Shown: positions 27,395-35,952, counted from the stretch's first letter. The stretch: DNA of 64,000 nucleotides from Shumkonia mesophila (GCF_026163695.1 NZ_JAOTID010000005.1:186001-250000), one strand, 5' to 3'. Program-made: numbers and translations. Notes: generated from the letters alone by a model not told the origin.

Positions 27395-27414
27395 GATGGC
27401 CTCCTTTGCCTGCC

Positions 27415-28866
27415 TCACGTGATGTCCAGCACCTTGAACAGGGTGAAGGACGCCACCAGCATCAGGCCCCATTTGATGAGCAGGACGCCGATGCCATAGA
27501 ACAACTGGTCGAGCACCGAAAAGAAGCCCGAGCCGTAGTAGATCAGGTTGGGTTTGCAGTGGGGCGGCAGGGTGATGGTGTCCGACAGCGTGAAGGCCAC
27601 CGGCAGTGCCAGCGCGATAGGATTGATGCCGGTGGCCTTGGCCAGCGCGATCACCGTCGGGATCAGGATCACTGTGCGGACCACCTTCGACGTGAAGAAG
27701 AAGTGGCTGAAGCTGCCGATCAGCATGATCACGGCGAACAGCACCGGGAAGCTCATGCTGGTGACGCCGAGGCTGGCGAATAGGCCATTGAGCGCCCAAC
27801 TGGCGACGCCGGAGCTGTCCAGCGCCAAGCCGCCGGCGTAGGCACCGGCCGAGAAGATCATCAGGTTCCACGGAATGTCCGCCTCCTTCCAGTCGAGAAT
27901 TCCGACCTTCGGCAGGAAGAAAAGGGTCGCCGCAATGACCGCCACCATGACCAGGCTGATGTTGAAACCGAATGCGGCGACGTGCCACTTGTCGGTCACC
28001 CACAGCCCGATGGTCAGGGCGAAGATGGTGAGGGCCTTGATTTCCATCGCGCTCAGCCTGCCGAGATTGCGGTATTCCTCGTGCAGCCGATCGAGGCCGC
28101 CGACGGTGCCACCGACGTTTTCCGGCGGATACATAAGTCGTCCCAGGAAGAAAGAGCCGAGCAGGGTGAGAATGGCGATGGGGGCCGAGGCCACCAGCCA
28201 GTCGGTATAGGAAACCTGGATGCCCGCCAGGTCCTTCATCAAGCCGACCGCCATGATCTGCGGGGCCGTCGCCGTCAGAATGGCCGTGGTGCTGATGTTG
28301 TTGGCCTGCAAGCCCTGGATGGCCAGGAGCTTGCCCATGTTGGCGTTGCCCTCGTTCACGCCGTAGGCGTGGGCAACCATCAGCATGATGGGCAGCATGA
28401 TGGCGGCCCGGGCCGTCGTCGACGGTACCAGGAAGGCGATCAGGAAGTTGGCGATCAGCATGGATAGCAGAATGGAGGATGCAGTGCGTCCGAACTTGGT
28501 GATCAGCCACAGCGCAAGGCGCCGGGCGAAGCCGCTTTTGGCCAAGGCCGACGTAATGACGAAAGCGGCGATCATCAGCCAGATGACGTCGTAGCCGAAG
28601 ACGCCGAGCGCGTTCTTCTCGCTCCAGCCGCCCAACACCGATAGTAAGATGAGAACGATCAGAGACGCCACGTGATTGGGAACCGCCTTGCTGACCCACA
28701 GGATCAGCGCCAGGGCAAACACGGCCATGGCCACTTGGCCGTCGTGGGCTATCCCCAGGGGCGTCGTCATGGTCATGATCGTACCGAAGACGATCAATCC
28801 CGCAGGGATGCCGAAGTAGAACATCAACTGCTCCAGAGGCGTCCTGCCGATTTTATCGATATCCAT
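27415..28866 (-). CDS. DASS (SLC13/CitT-type) anion transporter
   Basis: The 483-residue integral membrane protein has 11-12 hydrophobic segments and DASS family traits: an N-terminal hairpin loop with NFLIAFLVPSTTARAAIMLP and a second one with LPVAFTLSDTITLPPHCKPN, the two substrate and sodium sites (SNT-like; here PSTTAR and SDTITLPP). The family imports dicarboxylates, sulfate, sulfonates and related anions. Start ATG 28866 has GGAGGGAG upstream. It is the first gene of the LysR-controlled minus-strand unit and supplies the likely substrate for the downstream ApgM-like enzyme. Confidence 0.9.
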   Translation of the reverse strand: MDIDKIGRTPLEQLMFYFGIPAGLIVFGTIMTMTTPLGIAHDGQVAMAVFALALILWVSKAVPNHVASLIVLILLSVLGGWSEKNALGVFGYDVIWLMIAAFVITSALAKSGFARRLALWLITKFGRTASSILLSMLIANFLIAFLVPSTTARAAIMLPIMLMVAHAYGVNEGNANMGKLLAIQGLQANNISTTAILTATAPQIMAVGLMKDLAGIQVSYTDWLVASAPIAILTLLGSFFLGRLMYPPENVGGTVGGLDRLHEEYRNLGRLSAMEIKALTIFALTIGLWVTDKWHVAAFGFNISLVMVAVIAATLFFLPKVGILDWKEADIPWNLMIFSAGAYAGGLALDSSGVASWALNGLFASLGVTSMSFPVLFAVIMLIGSFSHFFFTSKVVRTVILIPTVIALAKATGINPIALALPVAFTLSDTITLPPHCKPNLIYYGSGFFSVLDQLFYGIGVLLIKWGLMLVASFTLFKVLDIT

Positions 28867-28897
28867 TGGCTCCCTCCACGCTCGGTTCTTTCGCGGA

Positions 28898-28965
28898 ATC
28901 ATCGGGAAGGAGCCGGCTGCGGGTCAAATTGTATTCCCCGATCCCGATATCGAGAAACTCGATGC
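28898..28965 (-). promoter_or_regulatory. Promoter and LysR-type operator of the DASS operon
   Basis: On the minus strand the perfect dyad ATCGAG-TTT-CTCGAT (28963-28949), an ATC-N9-GAT LysR box, precedes TTGACC (28927-28922), an 18-base spacer and GATGAT (28903-28898). The arrangement and much of the sequence repeat the element upstream of the MBL gene. The other side faces the divergent 455-residue gene at 29184, so one regulator can serve both directions. The rest of the 317-base gap (28966-29183) shows no further clear signal. Confidence 0.75.
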
Positions 28966-29183
28966 CTGCCCTTCATGCTTGCCAAATCGGGCATTGTCGC
29001 CTATTTTTTCGGCGTCCGGGCGACAGGTTTCGCATACGCTTCTTCGGGGCGCACCCCAACGGACACGAATACCGATAATCGGACAATTGGACGTCGCGAA
29101 GAATTACCCGGTGAAGCGGGGGCTCGCACGGCGGCAAGGGCTGTCCGCCATTTTGTTATTCGACCACAGAGGGGAAGGTGCAC

Positions 29184-30551
29184 ATGATCGATTTGGTGTC
29201 CATCGCCCGCGCGGAGGCCGACGGAGATCTGTTCGGGCTGCTGTCGGGGCTGTTTGAACCCACGGACGTTCGGCCGAAGGGCCATCCCGATGCCGTCGTT
29301 TGGAAGGGAGGGAACCACGATGGCGTCGTGACCCCCATCGTTCACTCGCTGACCGACGCCTTTGCCCTGCTTGGCACGCTGTCGGCGGTCGACGTGCTCG
29401 GCCTTCCTTATTACGCGGTGCCGATGTGGTCGCAATACCGGCACGACACCAAGCTGGCGTCGCTGGCCTGGTTCGGCAATCTCCCCTTCACCTCGATCAA
29501 ATGGTCGACCGCCGGCGACGCCATGGTCAACGACGGCAAGGGCGGCAAGGTCGTGGTCATGGGGAAGTCGGCCAACGCGCCGTTGCGTACGCAGGCCGGG
29601 GTGTTCTGCAATGTCCGCCCCTATGGGCCGATCACCGTGGTCCGCTGCATGCCATGCCTGCCGTACTCGCAGAACCGGGCCGCCTTCACGGTCGACGCCA
29701 AGACCGGCATCGTGCACTCGGAGATCAACACGCCCGGCGTGCAGATGGCCTATGCGAACCGCCTGTTCCTGAAGATGGTCCACGAGACGGGACGTCTGGG
29801 CCGCGTGGCCATGAAGCCGACCCAGGCGATGGAGGACGGCATCAACGCGGGCCTTCATTCCTGGCTGCTGAAGGGCACCCAGTTCAAGGTGGGCCGAAAG
29901 TACGCCGTCGATGCCTACGAGGAGCATCGTGAGAGCATCGACCGCATCGTCGCCCTGCTGCCGCCGGACTTCAAAAAGGGCATGGAGACCTGGGGCGGGC
30001 GGATCGAGCAGCACATCTCCGACACCAATTTCGGGCTGCTTATTTGGGACTTGATCGAGAAGCGGGACGCCATCGTGCTGGCGACCGACCTCGATGGCGA
30101 TCGGCTCACCGACCTGCTGGCCGATGTTTCCGACCCGCTGCGCGCTTTTGGCGGCATGGTGGCCAAGCATCTTGGCCAGTCCGTCGACATGAACGCGGTG
30201 TGGCGCGACATGGGCTACACCACCGGCAACGGGCGGGACATGACCTCGGTGATGCACCGCATGGATGGGCCGCCCATTCACGAACAGACGTTGGGTTCGG
30301 CCGACGCGATGCTGCGGCGCCTGCTCGCGGGGGACGAGACCGAGGGCGGGACCAAGAAGCCGTACGACCCGCGGATCCACTTCGTGTTGATCCGCGACGC
30401 CTATCTCGATGCGAACCCCGGCAATCGGAAGCTTCGGGAATACTTCGATGGCGTGCTGGCCGCGTTCGACCGGGTCTATGGGGGCGAGCGTCCGCGCTTT
30501 ATCGACGGCTATAAGGCCCTGAAGGCCGCAATCAAACCCTGGGGCGCGTGA
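29184..30551 (+). CDS. Unrecognised 455-residue cytoplasmic protein
   Basis: I do not recognise this protein. It has no signal peptide or membrane helix. Visible features are a charged N-terminal domain with WKGGNHDGVVTPIVHS, a central segment with two close cysteines (VRCMPCLPYSQNRAAF), and a C-terminal half with many Asp/His (ATDLDGDRLTDLLADV; TTGNGRDMTSVMHRMDGPP). The overall look is that of an enzyme. ATG 29184 with GGGGAAGG upstream is preferred over GTG 29178. Codon use is that of the core genome. It is divergent from the DASS operon across the LysR-type box, so it probably acts on the same compound. A strong terminator follows. Confidence 0.75.
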   Translation: MIDLVSIARAEADGDLFGLLSGLFEPTDVRPKGHPDAVVWKGGNHDGVVTPIVHSLTDAFALLGTLSAVDVLGLPYYAVPMWSQYRHDTKLASLAWFGNLPFTSIKWSTAGDAMVNDGKGGKVVVMGKSANAPLRTQAGVFCNVRPYGPITVVRCMPCLPYSQNRAAFTVDAKTGIVHSEINTPGVQMAYANRLFLKMVHETGRLGRVAMKPTQAMEDGINAGLHSWLLKGTQFKVGRKYAVDAYEEHRESIDRIVALLPPDFKKGMETWGGRIEQHISDTNFGLLIWDLIEKRDAIVLATDLDGDRLTDLLADVSDPLRAFGGMVAKHLGQSVDMNAVWRDMGYTTGNGRDMTSVMHRMDGPPIHEQTLGSADAMLRRLLAGDETEGGTKKPYDPRIHFVLIRDAYLDANPGNRKLREYFDGVLAAFDRVYGGERPRFIDGYKALKAAIKPWGA

Positions 30552-30581
30552 CCGAATCCCATTTTGCAGCCGCAGACGATC

Positions 30582-30610
30582 AAGGCCCGCCGGGACGCCG
30601 GCGGGCCTTT
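30582..30610. terminator. Bidirectional intrinsic terminator
   Basis: AAGGCCCGCCGG (30582-30593) pairs perfectly with CCGGCGGGCCTT (30598-30609) around a GACG loop, followed by TT. The A/T ends of the stem serve both strands, so it can end the 455-residue gene from the left and the GntR gene from the right. Confidence 0.85.
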
Positions 30611-30630
30611 GTCGTGGCGTCGCGAGGAGG

Positions 30631-31281
30631 CTATTCGCCGAGACCCGAGGCGACGATGCGGTTCTTCACCGAAATGGCGTGCCGTTCCATCATCATGGCG
30701 GTGCGCGCGGCGTCGCGTTCGGCCAGCGCCTTCAGGATCTCCTGGTGCTCGCGGTTCGATTTCTCGAGGTCGGGGCTGACCAGCATGGCGCGCCAGCGGA
30801 ACAGGTACAGTTCCTTGTTGATGGCGGCGTACATCTCGCGCAGGCGCTGGTTGTCGGCGAAATCGAAAATGGCCTGGTGGAATGCCGAGTTGATCGCATA
30901 GAAGCCTTCGACGTTGCGCAGCTTGGCGTCCTTCTCCATGCGCTCGACCATCTCGGCGAGGTCGGCCATCTGGCTGCGCGTCACCGTTTCCGCCAGGATG
31001 CGCCCGGCATAGCCGGACAGCACGGCGCGGATGTCGCAGATCTCGATGGCATCCTTGGCCTGAAGCTTGCGCACGAACACCCCGCGGTTGGGGATGATCG
31101 TCACCAGGCCGGCCTGCTCCAGCTTGCGGCAGGCCTCGCGGATCGGCCCGCGGCTGACCGAGTTGCGCTCGGCGAACGCCTTTTCGTTGACGGGCTCGCC
31201 GGGCCCCAGGTTGCCAGACAGGATCTGGCGCTCCAGCTCCTGCAACACCACCGCGGTCAGGGATTGGGGACGCTCGATCAT
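30631..31281 (-). CDS. GntR-family regulator, FCD type
   Basis: The protein of about 216 residues has the GntR winged helix (NEKAFAERNSVSRGPIREAC, then LVTIIPNRGVFVRKL) and an all-helical FCD ligand domain with the metal-site residues of FadR/VanR-type regulators (FHQAIFDFADNQ; NREHQEILKALAERD). ATG 31281 is used; a GTG two codons earlier is possible. It is divergent from an ABC importer operon and separated from it by a perfect inverted repeat overlapping that operon's promoter, so it is almost surely its repressor. Confidence 0.93.
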   Translation of the reverse strand: MIERPQSLTAVVLQELERQILSGNLGPGEPVNEKAFAERNSVSRGPIREACRKLEQAGLVTIIPNRGVFVRKLQAKDAIEICDIRAVLSGYAGRILAETVTRSQMADLAEMVERMEKDAKLRNVEGFYAINSAFHQAIFDFADNQRLREMYAAINKELYLFRWRAMLVSPDLEKSNREHQEILKALAERDAARTAMMMERHAISVKNRIVASGLGE

Positions 31282-31365
31282 GGGCACCTAATATCGCTGT
31301 TCGCGATTGTCATCAACACTCCATTTAAGCCAGCCGTATCCCCAAAACTCCAGGGAATCCGATTA

Positions 31366-31417
31366 ATTGTCAACAATATACAGGATTGTTGACAATCCGG
31401 GAAGGCTGTAGTTTGAT
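31366..31417 (+). promoter_or_regulatory. GntR operator and promoter of the ABC importer operon
   Basis: ATTGTCAACAAT (31366-31377) and ATTGTTGACAAT (31385-31396) form a perfect 12-base inverted repeat, centres 19 bases apart; each half is itself nearly palindromic (TTGTnnACAA), as expected for FCD-type GntR proteins. The right half contains the -35 TTGACA (31389-31394); 17 bases on lies a -10-like TTTGAT (31412-31417). Binding would block the polymerase, so repression relieved by a ligand is expected. Confidence 0.85.
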
Positions 31418-31471
31418 GACCTTGGTTACCCGCACCTAAAATCGTACAAACTCGCGAAAAAGGGGAAGGCT

Positions 31472-32467
31472 ATGCGACATATGTGGAGTCATCTGTCCCG
31501 GCTGACGGCCGCGGCCGTTCTGGTCACCGGGATCGCAGCCGTGAACGACGCGCAGGCCGCCGGCAAGATCAGGCTCGGCCTGGGCGACATCGAGTCGGTC
31601 GAGACGTTGAACATGCTGATCGCCATCGAGCACACCAAGGCCCGTGGCGTCGATGTTCAGCTGATTTCCTTCAAGTCCGAAGACATCGCCAACCAGGCCA
31701 TCGTCAACGATCAGGCCGACATCGGCATCGGCACGCCCTATGCCATCATCCAGAAGGTGAAGGCGCCGATCCGGCTGTTCATCCAGTTGTCGACCCTGCA
31801 GTTCTATCCGGTGGTCAACACCGAATTCTACAAGACCTGGAAGGACCTCAACGGCGGCGACCTGGTGGTCCATTCGCGCACGTCCGGTACCCAGGCGATC
31901 GCCAACCTGATGGCCCAGAAGCACGGCATCAAGTATGGCAGCCTCAGCTACGTGCCCGGTTCCGAGGTCCGCGCGCTGGCCATGCTGCAGGGCAACATCA
32001 AGGCGACCATCATCGACGCCGTGAACACCAACTTCCTGATGGAAAAGGCGCCCGGCAAGTTCGCCGTCCTGCCCCTGGAGGGCGTGAAGGCCAGCGACGA
32101 GGCGATGTTCGCGCGCGCCGACTACCTGGAGAAGAACGCCGAGACGGTCGGCATCTTCATCGAGGAACTGGTCAAGACGTGGCGCGCCATCAACAAGGAC
32201 CCCAACTACGTGGTCGAAGAGCGCAAGAAGCTGGGCCTCCTGAAGGACCTGCCGAAGGACCTCGAGAAGGAAGTTCTTCCCTACTACCAGGTGGGCGTCA
32301 AGGGCGGCATGTTCCCGACCGACGGCGGCGGCATGGTTGCCGCCAAGTCCGACCTCGACTTCTATTCGGTGGCCGGCCAGATCCAGGGCACGCCGGCCGA
32401 TCTCAAGGTCGAGGACTTCTGGACCTTCGGGCCGCTCAACGCCGCCCTCAAGAAGCTGGGCAACTAA
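31472..32467 (+). CDS. ABC transporter substrate-binding protein (NMT1/TauA type)
   Basis: The 331-residue protein has a signal peptide (LTAAAVLVTGIAAVNDAQA) and the two-lobe fold of the SsuA/TauA/NMT1 group, with GDIESVETLNMLIAIEHTKA and QADIGIGTPYAIIQKVKAPI in lobe one. It captures the ligand in the periplasm for the two permeases and ATPase encoded downstream. This group handles sulfonates, pyrimidine precursors and aromatic acids; the ligand is not readable here. A stem-loop follows the gene, which may keep its mRNA more abundant than that of the permeases. Confidence 0.9.
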   Translation: MRHMWSHLSRLTAAAVLVTGIAAVNDAQAAGKIRLGLGDIESVETLNMLIAIEHTKARGVDVQLISFKSEDIANQAIVNDQADIGIGTPYAIIQKVKAPIRLFIQLSTLQFYPVVNTEFYKTWKDLNGGDLVVHSRTSGTQAIANLMAQKHGIKYGSLSYVPGSEVRALAMLQGNIKATIIDAVNTNFLMEKAPGKFAVLPLEGVKASDEAMFARADYLEKNAETVGIFIEELVKTWRAINKDPNYVVEERKKLGLLKDLPKDLEKEVLPYYQVGVKGGMFPTDGGGMVAAKSDLDFYSVAGQIQGTPADLKVEDFWTFGPLNAALKKLGN

Positions 32468-32517
32468 GCGGAACCGAGGCCTAGAGCCGATCCCGCATCT
32501 CATCCTTCCTCCGCTTT

Positions 32518-32548
32518 CCGGATGGGCGCCCATCTTGCGTCCATCCGG
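32518..32548 (+). other. Intergenic stem-loop after the binding-protein gene
   Basis: CCGGATGG (32518-32525) pairs with CCATCCGG (32541-32548); an alternative palindrome GATGGGCGCCCATC (32521-32534) overlaps it. Such structures downstream of binding-protein genes protect the upstream message or partly terminate. The T-run is weak, so readthrough into the permease gene is expected. Confidence 0.5.
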
Positions 32549-32607
32549 GGGCGGACGGCACCGCCCCGCCGCGGCGCCGGCATAAAAAAAGAAAACAGGA
32601 AATCACA

Positions 32608-33372
32608 ATGGCGCTTCGCACTCTCGGCCGACAGACATGGCTGTGGAAGCTCATGTCCTTCGCGCTCTTCTTCGGGGCGTGGGAGATCGCCGGCCGCATC
32701 CCGATCAGCCTGTCCTTTCCCACCTTCGGCGATACCTTCGTCGCCTTCGTCAGAATGACCTTCAACGGCGACTTTGCCGCGGCTTACCTGCAGACCACCC
32801 AGCCGCTGATCATCGGCATCGCCATCAGTGCGGTGGCCGGCGTCGGCTTTGGCGTCGTCATGGGCCTGTGGCGAACCATGGAATGGTTCATGGTGGTGGT
32901 CTTCATCATCCTTTATGCCGCCCCGGTCGCCGCCATCATCCCGCTGGTGACCTACATGTACGGCATTGGCCTGACTTCGAAGGTGGTGGCCGTCGTCATC
33001 ATGGCGCTGCCGCTGGTCGTTCTCAACTGCTACAAGGGCGTGCGCCACACCCATCCTTCCCTCCTCGAGATGATCCGTTCGTTCCAGGGCAGCCGCTGGC
33101 AGGAAGTCCGTCTGATCATCCTGCCCAACGCCAGTACGCTGATTTTCGCGGGTCTGCGCCTCGGCATCGGCGCCGGTTTCGTCGGCGTCGTGCTGGCCGA
33201 GCTCCTGATCACGCCGACCGGCATCGGCGACCTGATCACCTATCACCGCTCGGTCGCGGACTATCCGGAAATGTTCGCCGACATCACCTCGATCATCGCG
33301 CTTTCCGCGGTCACGCTGACGGTTCTCCTCAAGATGGAGTTCCTGGTCCGCCCGGAAACCCGCAAGCGCTAA
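32608..33372 (+). CDS. ABC transporter permease (first)
   Basis: The 254-residue protein has six hydrophobic segments and the binding-protein-dependent permease EAA loop (SFQGSRWQEVRLIILPNASTL... region, residues about 160-180), placing it with SsuC/TauC-type permeases. It forms the membrane channel with the second permease encoded downstream and the ATPase between them. Two different permease genes mean a heterodimer, unlike the homodimeric SsuC or TauC systems. Confidence 0.9.
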   Translation: MALRTLGRQTWLWKLMSFALFFGAWEIAGRIPISLSFPTFGDTFVAFVRMTFNGDFAAAYLQTTQPLIIGIAISAVAGVGFGVVMGLWRTMEWFMVVVFIILYAAPVAAIIPLVTYMYGIGLTSKVVAVVIMALPLVVLNCYKGVRHTHPSLLEMIRSFQGSRWQEVRLIILPNASTLIFAGLRLGIGAGFVGVVLAELLITPTGIGDLITYHRSVADYPEMFADITSIIALSAVTLTVLLKMEFLVRPETRKR

Positions 33373-33396
33373 GCCCTGCCCAAGACTGGAAACCCC

Positions 33397-34188
33397 ATGA
33401 ACGAAGTGGCTATGAAAATGACGGAAACGCAGCAGGAAACCATCGTCGAAGTCGACGGCGTCGCCATGCGCTACGAAGGCGGCGTGCAGGCGCTGAAAGG
33501 CGTCGATCTCAAGATCCCGTCGGGCGAGCTGACCTCCTTTCTGGGCCCCAGCGGCTGCGGCAAGACGACGTTGCTCAAGATCATCGCCGGCCTGCTCAAA
33601 CCGACCGAGGGCGAGGTGCGCATCCGCGGCAGGAAGGTCACCGGCCCCGGTCCCGACCGCGCCTTCGTGTTCCAGGACTTCGCCCTGATGCCGTGGGCCA
33701 CCGTGCAGCGCAACGTGGAATTCGGGCTGGAACTGCGCCACGTGCCCAAGGACGTGCGGGCGGAGAAGGCGACAATGTACATCGCCGAGGTCGGCCTGGC
33801 CGGTTTCGAGAAGAGCTATCCGCACGAGCTTTCGGGCGGCATGCGCCAGCGGGTCGGTCTGGCCCGGGCGCTGGCGGTGGAAGCCGACATCCTGATGATG
33901 GACGAGCCCTTCGCCTCGGTCGACGAGCAGACGCGGCGTAAGTTCCAGGAAGACCTGCTGGAACTGCTGGCCAAGCAGAAGAAGACGGTCATCTTCGTCA
34001 CCCACAGCATCGAAGAGGCGGTCTACGTGTCCGACCAGGTGGTCCTGCTGTCGCCCCGTCCGGGTAAAGTGCAGCGCATCATCCGCACCGAGATCAACCG
34101 CGACAAGTCGCCCGACGACATCCGCCGCGACAAGAACTACCTCGATTACGTGGACGACATCTGGGCGGTGCTGCGCACCTACCTGTAG
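33397..34188 (+). CDS. ABC transporter ATP-binding protein
   Basis: The 263-residue protein shows Walker A GPSGCGKTT (residues 50-58), Q-loop FQDFALMPW, signature LSGGMRQRVGLARAL, Walker B ILMMDEPFASVD and the switch histidine in VTHSIEEAVY. It is of the SsuB/TauB class and powers the importer formed by the flanking permeases. An internal ATG at 33412 is a possible alternative start, but ATG 33397 gives the usual N-terminus length. Confidence 0.95.
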   Translation: MNEVAMKMTETQQETIVEVDGVAMRYEGGVQALKGVDLKIPSGELTSFLGPSGCGKTTLLKIIAGLLKPTEGEVRIRGRKVTGPGPDRAFVFQDFALMPWATVQRNVEFGLELRHVPKDVRAEKATMYIAEVGLAGFEKSYPHELSGGMRQRVGLARALAVEADILMMDEPFASVDEQTRRKFQEDLLELLAKQKKTVIFVTHSIEEAVYVSDQVVLLSPRPGKVQRIIRTEINRDKSPDDIRRDKNYLDYVDDIWAVLRTYL

Positions 34189-34218
34189 GTCGGATGGCGC
34201 TAGAAAACGGGTGACAGC

Positions 34219-34971
34219 ATGAAACTCTTCGGAAAACAGATCCCCATCGTCTACTCGCTTTTGCTGTGGGCGGTGATCTGGGAGCTGGCCGGGCGCTACG
34301 CCGGGCTGGCCATCCTGCCGCCGCTCTCGGACGTGTTCGAGGCCGGCCTCGAGATGCTTCCCACCGACAAGTTCTGGAATGCCATGGCGGTGACCGCGGA
34401 CGCCTATTTCAAGGGCCTGGCGATGGCCGTGGTCGTCGGCATCCCCATGGGTTTCCTGATGGGGGTCAGCAAGACCATCGACCGCCTGATCGGCGTCTGG
34501 GTCAACATCTTCGTCAGCGCGCCTTTGACCGCGGTGGTGCCGATCTTCATGGTGATCCTGGGCATCGGCCAGGCCACCGTCATCGCCAGCGTCTTTCTGT
34601 TCGCCATCTGGGCGATCGTCTTGGACACCCGCGCCGGGGTGAAGCACGTCAACCCGTCGCTGCCCGAGATGGCCTACTTTTTCGGGGCCAGCCGCTGGCT
34701 GATCTTCTATCGCATCTATCTGCTGGCGGCGCTGCCCGAGGTGCTGGCCGGCATTCGCTTAGGCCTGATCCGCGCGGTCAAGGGCGTCGTCATCGGCCAG
34801 CTGCTGGTCGCCATCACGGGGATCGGCGAGCTGTTCGAGCTTTATTCGCGCAACTTCCTGTTCGACGAATTCTGGGCCCTGCTGCTGATGGTGTTCGCCT
34901 TCGCCTTCGCCACCGCCGAGGCGGTCGGCTTTGCCGAAAAGCGCATCGAGTATTACGCCCGCACCCGTTAA
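34219..34971 (+). CDS. ABC transporter permease (second)
   Basis: The 250-residue protein has six membrane segments and an EAA loop (FFGASRWLIFYRIYLLAALP) for ATPase contact. It resembles the first permease in layout but differs in sequence, so the two probably form a heterodimeric channel. It lies 30 bases after the ATPase gene and 36 bases before the SDR gene, within one operon controlled by the GntR operator at 31366-31396. Confidence 0.9.
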   Translation: MKLFGKQIPIVYSLLLWAVIWELAGRYAGLAILPPLSDVFEAGLEMLPTDKFWNAMAVTADAYFKGLAMAVVVGIPMGFLMGVSKTIDRLIGVWVNIFVSAPLTAVVPIFMVILGIGQATVIASVFLFAIWAIVLDTRAGVKHVNPSLPEMAYFFGASRWLIFYRIYLLAALPEVLAGIRLGLIRAVKGVVIGQLLVAITGIGELFELYSRNFLFDEFWALLLMVFAFAFATAEAVGFAEKRIEYYARTR

Positions 34972-35007
34972 CCCGATTAGATCTTACGCAACGAGGAGAA
35001 TGACAGC

Positions 35008-35787
35008 ATGGATTTGGGAATCGCCGGCCGCAAGGCCATCGTCGGCGGCGCCAGCGCGGGTCTGGGCAAGGCCTGCGCCTTGTCGCTGGCCAAGGAGGGG
35101 GTCGAGCTGACCATCGTGGCGCGCACCCGCGAGAACATCGAAGCCGCCGCCGAGGAGATCCGCAAGGCGAGCGGCGCCAAGGTGACGCCGCTGGCGGCCG
35201 ACATGATGAGCGACGAGGGCCGCGCCGCCGTGCTCGCGCTGTGCCCCGAGCCCGACATCCTGATCAACAACGCCGGCGGCCCGCCCACCGGCAACTTCCG
35301 CGACTGGGACGAGGCGGCGTGGATTTCCGCCGTCAAGGGCAACATGCTGGGTCCGATCTTCATGATCAAGGATACCGTGGACGGCATGATCGCGCGCAAG
35401 TTCGGGCGCATCGTCAACATCACGTCCTCGGCCGTGAAGGCGCCGATCGGCATCCTCGGGCTTTCCAACAGCGCCCGCGCCGGGCTGACCGGCTTCGTCG
35501 CCGGCGCCGCGCGCGAGGTGGCCAAGCACAACGTCACCATCAACAACGTGCTGCCGGGCGACTTCGACACCGACCGCCATCAGTCCAACACCAAGGCGAT
35601 GGCCAAGGTGCAGAACCGCACCTACGAGGAGATGAAGACCATCCGCATGGCCGCGGTGGCGGCCGGGCGTTTCGGCCAGCCCTCCGAGCTGGGCGACTTC
35701 TGCGCCTATCTGTGCAGCCGGCAGGCCGGCTTCATCACCGCCCAGAACCTGCTGCTCGACGGCGGCAAGTATCCGGGCACCTTCTAG
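35008..35787 (+). CDS. Atypical SDR-family oxidoreductase
   Basis: The 259-residue protein has the SDR cofactor loop GGASAGLGKA near residue 13, the NNAGG strand (ILINNAGGPP) and ITSSAVKAPIG carrying the catalytic serine. Where YxxxK should follow, the sequence reads GLSNSARAGLTG, so the canonical catalytic Tyr is missing. This is the mark of the beta-ketoacyl-reductase-like divergent subgroup, whose reactions are mostly unknown. As the last gene of the GntR-controlled importer operon it probably acts on the imported compound or its first product. A terminator follows immediately. Confidence 0.85.
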   Translation: MDLGIAGRKAIVGGASAGLGKACALSLAKEGVELTIVARTRENIEAAAEEIRKASGAKVTPLAADMMSDEGRAAVLALCPEPDILINNAGGPPTGNFRDWDEAAWISAVKGNMLGPIFMIKDTVDGMIARKFGRIVNITSSAVKAPIGILGLSNSARAGLTGFVAGAAREVAKHNVTINNVLPGDFDTDRHQSNTKAMAKVQNRTYEEMKTIRMAAVAAGRFGQPSELGDFCAYLCSRQAGFITAQNLLLDGGKYPGTF

Positions 35788-35801
35788 GCGGGGGCCTTTC
35801 G

Positions 35802-35840
35802 GCGGCGGTCCGCGGGCGACGCTCGCGGGCCGCCGCTTTT
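35802..35840 (+). terminator. Intrinsic terminator of the ABC-SDR operon
   Basis: GCGGCGG-T-CCGCG pairs with CGCGG-G-CCGCCGC across an inner loop, and TTTT follows at 35837-35840. It begins 15 bases after the SDR stop codon and directly precedes the rpmB promoter. Confidence 0.8.
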
Positions 35841-35843
35841 CCC

Positions 35844-35872
35844 TTGACGGGAGGCCGCCCATTCCTTAATAA
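35844..35872 (+). promoter_or_regulatory. Sigma-70-type promoter of rpmB
   Basis: TTGACG (35844-35849) and TAATAA (35867-35872) are separated by exactly 17 bases, giving a near-consensus housekeeping promoter about 80 bases before the rpmB start, in keeping with high expression of a ribosomal protein. Confidence 0.75.
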
Positions 35873-35952
35873 ACCGCCTTCCCGGGCGTATGCTCCCGGC
35901 GAAGGGTGGCGGCTTGGGGCCGCCAGTTGAGAGACCGAAGAGGACGAGACCG

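Noticed and set aside
27548-30380. Several long antisense frames opposite the DASS gene and the 455-residue gene.
   Set aside because: They lack start signals and show the Val/Gly/Asp/His-rich composition of shadow frames.
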